39,178 nucleotides of DNA, taken from CAYJPA01 sp964371945. GTDB taxonomy: Bacteria; Chloroflexota; Chloroflexia; Thermomicrobiales; UBA6265. The notes under the pieces are model-generated. The model had not been told where the DNA came from and ran no database searches. It saw nothing but the letters and a program-made list of their open reading frames with translations. Both the position numbers and the translations under genes were made by a program. This document shows, one piece after another, positions 32,915 to 39,178 of this stretch; the first letter of the stretch is position 1, and every line of letters begins with the position of its first letter. The stretch spans positions 1 through 39,178 of the forward strand of contig CAYJPA010000054.1 in NCBI GenBank assembly GCA_964371945.1, read 5' to 3'.

Positions 32915-33916
32915 TTACCAGGTTGTCGACGATTTCCGGATGTAGCCTGACGCTAGCTCTCGTTCAACCAGACTCATATCCGCCTCAACCATCATCTCAA
33001 CGAGTTCGCCGAAACTTACCTTCGGTTCCCAGCCAAGGTTTTTTCTGGCTCGCGCGGACTCACCGACAAGCATCTCAACTTCCGCTGGTCGGTATAATGC
33101 GGGATCGACCACGACATAATCCTCCCAGTTGAGCCCAACGGTAGAAAAAGCAAGTGCACAAAATTCGCGAACCGAGTGAGTTTTTCCTGTAGCAATCACG
33201 TAATCCTCCGGTGTGCTGTGCTGCAGCATCAGATGCATGGCCCGGACATAGTCGCCGGCGTAACCCCAATCCCGCTTCGCATCCAGATTGCCCAATTTAA
33301 GGACGCGATCGATACCCTGCTTGATCCGCGCCACACCATAGGTAATTTTCCGAGTGACGAACTCCAATCCACGGCGCGGAGACTCATGGTTAAATAGGAT
33401 GCCAGAGGAGGTCCACATCCCGTAACTCTCCCTATAGTTCACGGTGATCCAGTGCCCATACAACTTCGAGACACCGTAGGGAGAGCGTGGGTAAAATGGC
33501 GTGTTCTCGTCCTGAGGCACTGACTGGACTTTCCCAAACATCTCCGATGAAGATGCTTGATAAAACCGCGTCTTCGGGTTGGCAATCCGGATGGCTTCCA
33601 GCAATCTCGTCACTCCAAGCGCCGTGAACTCACCGGTCAACACCGGTTGCTCCCATGAGATCGGGACAAAACTTTGCGCGGCCAAATTGTAAACCTCATT
33701 CGGCTGATAACGGGAAATCAGCGTCAGGAGCGATGTCTGGTCAAGCAGGTCCGCGCTGACGAGATCAATTCGGTCCCGAATATGTTCTATCCGGCTGCCG
33801 GTATCGGTGCTGGTCCGCCTGGTCATTCCAACGACACGATACCCCAAATCCAACAGATATTCGGCAAGGTAGCCGCCATCCTGCCCCGTGATGCCAGTTA
33901 TCAGTGCCGTACTCAC
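32915..33916 (-). CDS. gmd: GDP-mannose 4,6-dehydratase
   Basis: This enzyme converts GDP-D-mannose to GDP-4-keto-6-deoxy-D-mannose, the precursor of rhamnose-, fucose- and perosamine-type GDP sugars. The 333-residue protein is a full-length match: TGITGQDGGYLAE (7-19), the RTSTDTGSRI loop that binds NADP phosphate and builds the tetramer, VYNLAAQSFV, SSSEMFG with E125, Y147 and K151 (SPYGVSK), ILFNHESPRRG, and GNLDAKRDWGYAGDYV. Family symbol gmd is assigned on these motifs. It is the first sugar-nucleotide gene of the locus and is followed by its paralogue. Confidence 0.93.
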   Translation of the reverse strand: MSTALITGITGQDGGYLAEYLLDLGYRVVGMTRRTSTDTGSRIEHIRDRIDLVSADLLDQTSLLTLISRYQPNEVYNLAAQSFVPISWEQPVLTGEFTALGVTRLLEAIRIANPKTRFYQASSSEMFGKVQSVPQDENTPFYPRSPYGVSKLYGHWITVNYRESYGMWTSSGILFNHESPRRGLEFVTRKITYGVARIKQGIDRVLKLGNLDAKRDWGYAGDYVRAMHLMLQHSTPEDYVIATGKTHSVREFCALAFSTVGLNWEDYVVVDPALYRPAEVEMLVGESARARKNLGWEPKVSFGELVEMMVEADMSLVERELASGYIRKSSTTW

Positions 33917-34279
33917 CCTGTGCTCCTCAATCCCGAATTAGGACGCGCGGTATCGTGGTCGAATCGTCGTTCTCGCGGGAAGTTGCCCATCAATCCGCTC
34001 GATGGCTTGGCCCTCGGTCCATCCGGGTTTGAAATGGAAGATATGCCGGTTCGTGACCCTTTGCGCTGCTCGCGACCTGTTTGGGTGCCGGAGCATTTTT
34101 TGTCGGTGGAGTCAACGGGAACGGCAATAACGCGGGAATGAGCGCTCTGCATCAGTTCGAGACCCGGAGCCCTTTTCAAATGAAACATCCGATAGGTTAC
34201 AGCAGATAGCTACATGTCCTCTGCTTAATGTCATTGCAATCACACTCCTTTTTGACACCCATCCGGACTCAACTGCTCG
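33917..34279. other. 363-base intergenic region upstream of gmd
   Basis: A 91-codon minus frame exists, but its translation is unpatterned and it runs into the gmd start. No terminator or confident promoter is visible, although the gap makes it a likely place for an internal promoter of the gmd to kinase segment. Confidence 0.35.
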
Positions 34280-35875
34280 TCAATGTGGCTGAGGCGTTAC
34301 CTTTTTCGGGCTTTGTCGCTTAGCAAACTTCCCGTTGATGAAGAGCCACATCCAGGCGACCGCAGCAACGGCAAATCCTGTTTTGAGAAAAGGCGATACC
34401 AGAATAAAGAGGTGGTGTTCGACATTGGCCAAGCGCCAGGAGGCGTAGGCTAGGAATCCCGCCAAAAACGCAAACCGCGATGCGGCTTCGGAGAACGAAT
34501 CGATGTAGCGGTAAAAGACACCCATCATGAACATAATCAGGATGACGCCGAAAATGTCGAAATTGAGATAGGCCTCGACAAGAAACGGCAGTGGGAAGAC
34601 AGTGAAGCTACTACTAGGTTCACCTACGTAAGCCGTGGGCCACGAGTCGATGTAGTTCACATTAGTCGACCAAGGACGGATAACCTTTGGGATAGCCAAG
34701 CTAAAGAGGTTGATATAGGTCGTTCCCTTTGCCATGCCCTCCTCAGGGAGATACTTTTCCGCCACGGTAACAGCTTCGGCTCCATTGAGTCGAAGGAAAA
34801 GAGGGTCGATCGTGGCCCGAAAGTTAAGTCCCAGCTGGTCCCGAAGTGCGTCCTTCGATATTTCTTCCATCATCCGAATCCAGGCAACCGACGGTGTGTA
34901 ACTGGCGGTGTAATAGGGCAGAGCGTCCCCGCGTGCGCGGTTGACGATCGGCAACACGACGACAATGAAGACAATGATCGGAATGAAGACGTTCTTCGGC
35001 AGACTCTTTCTGATTATGAGCCTCACCAACAGCGGCGTAAGAAAGACGCCGATCATTCCATATTTGTACAGGCCGAATGCAAAGTAGCCGAACTCAAGTA
35101 GAAACAGGCTACGAACGAGCCACCTTGAAACTCCGGCATTGGTCAATGATCTCGCATACAACCCGGCGAAGGCGATAACTGCGAACTCCTGCAGGACGGA
35201 GAGTGGCCCGTTTAGCGGCGAGGAGGAGCGTGAAAATTTGCTATCGAAAGACGGAGAGTTATATAGCCAGATCGCCGAACCATGTGCCAGACTGTTGATT
35301 CTGCCCATCCAGCCCAATCCGTATAAGAAGAGCAGAAATCTCGGCGAAGACAACTCGATCAACCAAATTCTTGCATTAACCGAGCTGATTTGTTTGTCCC
35401 TGATAAAATTTGTAGAGAGCGAGTATCCAAACACGAGTCCGACAATTCCAGCCGTTGCCCACATTAACCCCTTGTGGACATAGATCAGATCGGACGAGCC
35501 TTGAAAATTGGGATAAAGAGAAAAGTTTGGATAGGCGGCGAGATAAGCGGCACGGATCCCAAAATCCACCGCATGCAATGTAAGCACGATCGTCAGCACC
35601 ACTGCCACACCATTGGCGCGCTTTCGGTAGCAGTAAACGATCGGCACGATGCACGCCAGAAGGAATGCAGGAGCGCTCACATAGAACACGAGTCCCTTTC
35701 CGTCAGCGACACTCCAGAACCATAGATTCCCAAAGATCCAAAACGGGATGAGCATGAAAAAAAGCAATATTGCCATTCGGAGGATGCCGGCAGCGTTCTT
35801 CTTTTCGATGCGTGACCGGGACATAGGGCGGGATTCCAATCCCCTCGCAATCGCCGTCGCCATGTCAACGTGCAT
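34280..35875 (-). CDS. Wzy-like polysaccharide polymerase (polytopic membrane protein)
   Basis: This is a 531-residue protein with about twelve hydrophobic segments, beginning ILRMAILLFFMLIPFWIFG and including FYVSAPAFLLACIVPIVYC, FLLFLYGLGWM, VFIPIIVFIVVVLPIVN, and the final VAAVAWMWLFING. A long hydrophilic loop near residues 320-400 (RMMEEISKDALRDQ, and LRLNGAEAVTVAEKYLPEEG) sits in the position of the large Wzy loop. Sequence conservation in this class is low, so the call rests on topology, length and position among glycosyltransferases. It would join lipid-linked repeats at the outer face of the inner membrane. Starts at 35863 or 35824 are also possible. A basic tail ends the protein. 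Confidence 0.75.
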   Translation of the reverse strand: MHVDMATAIARGLESRPMSRSRIEKKNAAGILRMAILLFFMLIPFWIFGNLWFWSVADGKGLVFYVSAPAFLLACIVPIVYCYRKRANGVAVVLTIVLTLHAVDFGIRAAYLAAYPNFSLYPNFQGSSDLIYVHKGLMWATAGIVGLVFGYSLSTNFIRDKQISSVNARIWLIELSSPRFLLFLYGLGWMGRINSLAHGSAIWLYNSPSFDSKFSRSSSPLNGPLSVLQEFAVIAFAGLYARSLTNAGVSRWLVRSLFLLEFGYFAFGLYKYGMIGVFLTPLLVRLIIRKSLPKNVFIPIIVFIVVVLPIVNRARGDALPYYTASYTPSVAWIRMMEEISKDALRDQLGLNFRATIDPLFLRLNGAEAVTVAEKYLPEEGMAKGTTYINLFSLAIPKVIRPWSTNVNYIDSWPTAYVGEPSSSFTVFPLPFLVEAYLNFDIFGVILIMFMMGVFYRYIDSFSEAASRFAFLAGFLAYASWRLANVEHHLFILVSPFLKTGFAVAAVAWMWLFINGKFAKRQSPKKVTPQPH

Positions 35876-36009
35876 CTTCCGCTGGGTCTCTTAGCATTGC
35901 ACATCTCCAAGAATCGTCCGTTCGTTGTCAATGTCATCTTGTCGCGCGTCGAACAACATCGTGGAGTCACACAGGCGACTGGTGGCACCTGTAACCGGTG
36001 TGCACGGTT

Positions 36010-36936
36010 CTACCACCTTACCCGGCTAATCGGAACAAGAAATACTGGACTGCACCCATTTGACCGTGGATAAGGAATGCTATGTTCGAGTGTGAAGCCG
36101 AAGGATGTAAAGACCCCCACGATGAGTTGCCGGGATAGATGAGTGATATGGTGGTCCTGCCCAGAAAAGTTAGCGCGATCCACCAGTTTCCTGAAAGTAC
36201 GCCTCACACCAACCGTTTTGAATGAGTTCAGCACCCTCCCCTGCATGTTGATCGGCGCGGCATCAGCTGCCATGTGCGCGCCAACCAGAACCATGCCGTT
36301 TGGCCGCAACACCCGGCTCGCTTCCGAGACAACAAAGTAGATATCCATGCAGTGATCCAGCACAGAGCGCATTAGGACCCAATCAAACGAATCGTTCGCT
36401 AACGGCAGAAACTCGGCAAGTCCACGGACGAAATAAAACGGGGAATCGGCTAAATCCCCGAGATAGACCTGGTTAAAGGCTTTGTCTTTTATCAACCAGC
36501 CCAAGAATGGGTCGAGCGAAACAAAATAATCAATATCCTGGCAATACTTTCGCGTCTGTCCGCTACCGCCACCGATATCGAGTACCGCACCGCGCGGCGA
36601 GGGCAACAGTGCCATTGCCTCGTCTGCAAGCGCGACATCATGGGCGGCGGCGGTCGCCGAATACGCGTTGAGATAGCGCTCAAACAGCACCTGTTTGTCA
36701 AACCACCCATGGCGCATAGGTGTATTGAGCCCTACAGGGTAATCCGGAACGAGGTTGAGCACGTTCTGCGTAATCTCAAATCGTCGCAAACACACCGGGC
36801 ATCTCCAACTCGAACCGTTAGACGTTTCGTTGTTCGGCGCATACAAAGCGGACTTATCGACGGGGCAGCGAAAGACGGATGCTAAAGCACCTGGCTCGGC
36901 AATTGGGACTGTGAACTTCGACTCAAGCAGGTCCAC
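36010..36936 (-). CDS. Methyltransferase with N-terminal zinc-ribbon-like segment
   Basis: The 308-residue protein starts at GTG 36936, with GGGGG about 9 bases upstream. Residues 20-75 carry FRCPVDKSAL and WRCPVCLRRFEIT, a Trm112-like zinc-binding pair, followed by LNLVPDYPVG. The SAM domain has motif I VLDIGGGSGQTRKY, the VSLDPFLGW acidic loop, LPLANDSFDWVLMRSVLDHC and RVLRPNGMVLVGAH. It shares this two-part layout with the gene at 23149-24297. It is likely a sugar or lipid-intermediate methyltransferase. The C-terminus (NGCSPVFLVPISRVRW) resembles other polysaccharide methyltransferases. Confidence 0.82.
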   Translation of the reverse strand: MDLLESKFTVPIAEPGALASVFRCPVDKSALYAPNNETSNGSSWRCPVCLRRFEITQNVLNLVPDYPVGLNTPMRHGWFDKQVLFERYLNAYSATAAAHDVALADEAMALLPSPRGAVLDIGGGSGQTRKYCQDIDYFVSLDPFLGWLIKDKAFNQVYLGDLADSPFYFVRGLAEFLPLANDSFDWVLMRSVLDHCMDIYFVVSEASRVLRPNGMVLVGAHMAADAAPINMQGRVLNSFKTVGVRRTFRKLVDRANFSGQDHHITHLSRQLIVGVFTSFGFTLEHSIPYPRSNGCSPVFLVPISRVRW

Positions 36937-37094
36937 TGTTCTATACCCCCGATCTGAATCGTTACGTTAAGGAGCAACACTTGTATTTTCAAGATGCCAC
37001 GCGAAACGAGAATCTGAAACAGACTCCTTAGGATCATTAACTGCCAACCCCACGAAGGCAATTAGCTCTTTTCCTGTTCAGGTCATCAGGCGAC

Positions 37095-37997
37095 TTAGCT
37101 GCCGTCAGCAGTTTGGCCCGTTGTCTTTTTTTGACCGACGACTAACCAGACAGGGCACCATCGTTTGGCGAATCCAGATTCAGCAAAGCGATTGGAATAC
37201 GAAGAGGGCAGCGCCACCCTCATGAATTTCGCATAGAGCCGGTCGGCAGGCGACGGAAGCCATACCCATGGTACGGCGCGAATGCCACGCGACTTTATAT
37301 GGGAGATTCCTAACCGGCGGACGGCGTCAACATATGTCTGGAGCGGATAGGTGTTTTCAAAAAAGTTCTCACTTAATGCATGACGTTCTTTTACCACCTC
37401 GTCTGTTTGGCGCAGTCGCTGACGAATTTTGGAAAGGACTAGGTTGGGATGAAAAGAGGCAAAGACGACTTTATTGAAAGCACGCTCCAACCGATAGAGC
37501 GATAGACGGTCTGTGACGATCTCTGAATGGAAGACTCCACCGGGCTTCAATACCCGGATCATTTCGGCGTACGGCGGTTCGATGTTTTGAAAATGCTCCA
37601 TGACCCCGAAGTTCATTACCCCGTCAAGCGTGTCATCGCGAAACGGCAAAGCCATCATGTCCGCGCGAACAAGCAGTGGATTGATACCGTGCTGCTCGTA
37701 AAATGCCTTTGTGAGTAGGAGTGCGTCCATGGACCGATCAATGTTTACGATGCGGTAACCTTTCTGCTCTAGGGGAATTGAGTGCGTGCCTTTACCGCAG
37801 CCGATATTTCCGATCAACCGCGCCTCCAGTTGTCGAAACACGTTTCGATCCAGAAAAGCGCTATGAATCTCGACGAATGCCTTCTCCTGAGGGTTCGCGA
37901 ACAAGCCCTCAGCCAAGTCGTAGCGTCCGCGATATCGTTGCCAATGGCCGGCGTAATACTTCGCACCTTGACGGTCGCTGGGATCCTGAGTCGGCAT
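37095..37997 (-). CDS. Class I SAM-dependent methyltransferase
   Basis: This is a 300-residue protein. The opening (DRQGAKYYAGHWQRYRGRYD, ending AEGLFANPQEKAFVEIH) is followed by motif I IGNIGCGKGTHSIPL, acidic loop VNIDRSMDALLL, LPFRDDTLDGVMNFGVMEHF and RVLKPGGVFHSEIV. The C-terminal part (LYAKFMRVALPSSYSNRFAE) resembles enzymes that methylate glycolipid or polysaccharide intermediates. ATG 37997 has GAGGA 9 bases upstream. Downstream, 37018-37094 holds no gene. Confidence 0.85.
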   Translation of the reverse strand: MPTQDPSDRQGAKYYAGHWQRYRGRYDLAEGLFANPQEKAFVEIHSAFLDRNVFRQLEARLIGNIGCGKGTHSIPLEQKGYRIVNIDRSMDALLLTKAFYEQHGINPLLVRADMMALPFRDDTLDGVMNFGVMEHFQNIEPPYAEMIRVLKPGGVFHSEIVTDRLSLYRLERAFNKVVFASFHPNLVLSKIRQRLRQTDEVVKERHALSENFFENTYPLQTYVDAVRRLGISHIKSRGIRAVPWVWLPSPADRLYAKFMRVALPSSYSNRFAESGFAKRWCPVWLVVGQKKTTGQTADGS

Positions 37998-38044
37998 TGT
38001 TGCGTATCCTCACAAACCGTGGCCCTTGCTCAGCATGTTCCTTC

Positions 38045-38845
38045 TTAGAACTTTTGTTGGGGGGCCCCCCGGCGGCCCCCCAAAACAAACAAAACACAAC
38101 ACCCCCCCCCCCCCCCACCCCCCAAAAANNNNNNNNNNCCCGGCGCCAGGCCCCGCCTTGCTCCTATATCTATGTGTGGGCCCCCCCCCCGCGCCCCCCC
38201 AACAAAGGCAAACTCCAGACACTCCGCCTCAGCCACGAAACGCCGAAAGAAAATTCGGAGCAAACTAATCTGCCATCGCCGTAGCGGGTTGATGCCCTCG
38301 GCACGGAGGACATCGTATCCGGTCTGATGGAACATGCGAGTCATACTCCTCTTCGTGAAGAACCGGAGGTGCGTCGTGTCCAGAATTCCCGACGGCGTGT
38401 AGCGCCAATCGCCCTCAACCACCAGCCGATAGATCAACGGAATGTATCGAACGTTTGGAATCGACGCGACCACGACGCCATCGTCGCGGAGCAACTCCTT
38501 TGTGCGATCCAGCGCCGTCCACGGATCGGCCATGTGCTCAAGGCAATCGTTGAAGATGACGACATCAAACGATTTCTCAGGAATGCCCTCCACCTCGGGG
38601 AACGCACCAACAATAACATTGTCGAGTAATTTCCGGGCCTTGTTTGCCGGCTCTTCCTTCATCTCGATGCCCCACACTTCTGCGCCTATTCTCTCTTTGA
38701 TGAGTTTTCCAAAGTTGCCGGCACCACAACCGATGTCAATTATTTTCTTCGCCCCGGATGGAATAAAGCTCAACATCTCTTCTCGTTCGCATTCGTAATA
38801 CGCGAACTCCTTCTGGGCGCTTGCATTGCTGTCGACGATAGTCAT
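38045..38845 (-). CDS. Class I methyltransferase, 3' end corrupted by assembly gap
   Basis: ATG 38845 has GAGGAG close upstream. The first 210 or so residues are a sound methyltransferase: FAYYECEREEMLSFIPSGAK, motif I IIDIGCGAGNFGKLI, VWGIEMKEE, VVIFNDCLEHMADPW, LLRDDGVVVASIPNVRY, and TTHLRFFTKRSMTRMFHQTG near the end. After FVAEAECLEFAFVGG (near 38200) the frame enters poly-G/poly-C and the N run, so the apparent C-terminus and the stop at 38045 are not real. The true protein probably ends soon after. It is the first gene of the locus in this window, and an IS end lies 70 bases upstream. Confidence 0.8.
   Translation of the reverse strand: MTIVDSNASAQKEFAYYECEREEMLSFIPSGAKKIIDIGCGAGNFGKLIKERIGAEVWGIEMKEEPANKARKLLDNVIVGAFPEVEGIPEKSFDVVIFNDCLEHMADPWTALDRTKELLRDDGVVVASIPNVRYIPLIYRLVVEGDWRYTPSGILDTTHLRFFTKRSMTRMFHQTGYDVLRAEGINPLRRWQISLLRIFFRRFVAEAECLEFAFVGGARGGGPHIDIGARRGLAPXXXXFLGGGGGGGCCVLFVLGGRRGAPQQKF
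38055..38192. other. Assembly gap (N run 38129-38138) with homopolymer artefacts on both sides
   Basis: Ten N bases at 38129-38138 are flanked by runs of C and G not seen elsewhere in the window. Read toward the gap, both flanks pass through TTTGTTGGGGGG and dissolve into poly-G, as expected from low-signal read ends in two-colour sequencing. Any ORF through this stretch should be ignored. Confidence 0.9.
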
Positions 38846-38914
38846 GATATCTCCTCGAACTTCACGCTGGTCGTGATGAGAATAAATCGCCTTCTTGTGG
38901 GTGTTTGTTCTGCC

Positions 38915-38930
38915 GAGTCAAGTCCGAATT
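38915..38930 (+). repeat. Putative IS terminal sequence
   Basis: GAGTCAAGTCCGAATT lies 33 bases beyond the transposase stop (38964), where the terminal inverted repeat of an IS256-type element is expected, and is repeated at 24760-24775. The other end of the element is outside the window, so the inverted repeat cannot be confirmed. Confidence 0.5.
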
Positions 38931-38963
38931 TTTCTGTAAATTCCTCCGTTTGGTTTTCGTTCG

Positions 38964-39178
38964 TTAATCGGCAGCAGCAGCCAGGTGCGTCACCGGCAGC
39001 TCCGCCGGGATCGTCGCCCGCAACGTCATGTCCAGGTAGCGGCGGCCGCTCACCCACTCGTCGCTCTGCTCCATCGCCAGGGCCGTCACCATCCGCGGCA
39101 GGCTCGCTGCATGCGGAAAGATCCGCACCACCCGCGTTCGTCGCTTCAGCTCCTGGTTGAGCCGTTCCACGCTATTCG
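38964..39178 (-). mobile_element. IS256-family (mutator-type) transposase, C-terminal part, cut by window edge
   Basis: The minus-strand frame is open to the last base and reads NSVERLNQELKRRTRVVRIF, then PHAASLPRMVTALAMEQSDE and WVSGRRYLDM. This is the conserved C-terminal block of IS256-family DDE transposases (N-x-x-E-R-x-N-x-E, then R-T-x-V-x-x-I-F-P, and later the final W). The rest of the gene, including the catalytic residues, lies beyond the window. The tail ends at TAA 38964, about 50 bases inside the presumed IS end. The element lies directly upstream of the first polysaccharide gene seen and may supply or disrupt its promoter. Confidence 0.85.

Noticed and set aside
38045..38220. 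Poly-G/poly-C tracts as possible G-quadruplex regulatory DNA
   Set aside because: They flank an N run and are best explained as sequencing and assembly artefacts.
1..39178. CRISPR arrays, rRNA and tRNA genes
   Set aside because: No regularly spaced direct repeats, rRNA-like or cloverleaf-forming sequences were found by eye on either strand.

Overview
The window is bacterial, moderately high in GC, and looks like part of a draft or metagenome assembly: it contains a 10-base N run flanked by artefactual homopolymer, and neither end falls between genes. The taxon cannot be fixed from sequence alone. The heparinase plus two-domain oxidoreductase exopolysaccharide genes, the fused polysaccharide tyrosine kinase and the RecD2-like fragment would fit Chloroflexota or a similar deep-branching group, but that is inference.

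Region 1 (about 1-12.5 kb) is an accessory or mobile segment with low gene density and genes on both strands. It holds the C-terminal part of a RepA-like helicase, a pair of ArdC-like metallopeptidase homologues (one with HEFAH, its paralogue with both zinc histidines changed to Arg), an integrase N-terminal-domain protein without a catalytic domain, an orphan N-terminal module of RecD2, a probably frameshifted small gene, a TacA/TacT toxin-antitoxin pair whose antitoxin start is disrupted, a cold-shock-domain protein, several unknown small proteins, and an intact tyrosine recombinase. A perfect 12-6-12 palindrome of recombinase core-site geometry lies just upstream of that recombinase. Long gene-poor stretches (3.3-4.5 kb and 5.2-7.2 kb) contain hairpins and little else.

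Region 2 (12.5-38.9 kb) is an exopolysaccharide or capsule locus entirely on the minus strand, so it reads from right to left. It has three class I methyltransferases, a Wzy-like polymerase, GDP-mannose 4,6-dehydratase and a divergent adjacent paralogue, four GT4 glycosyltransferases, a CapK/PaaK-like adenylate-forming enzyme, a scar with tails of an asparagine synthetase and of a second oxidoreductase, a fourth methyltransferase, a two-domain MDR/GFO-IDH-MocA oxidoreductase, a heparinase II/III-like protein, a fifth GT4, a fifth methyltransferase, a WcaJ/PglC-type initiating sugar-phosphate transferase, an ATP-grasp protein, a HAD phosphatase, and a Wzz-BY-kinase fusion. Together these would start the lipid-linked repeat, build a deoxyhexose-containing, heavily methylated glycan, polymerise it and control chain length. 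No Wzx flippase or outer exporter is present in the window.

The right edge holds the C-terminal part of an IS256-family transposase. A 16-base sequence beside that IS end recurs at 24760-24775, next to the gene-fragment scar, which suggests IS-linked rearrangement of the polysaccharide locus.
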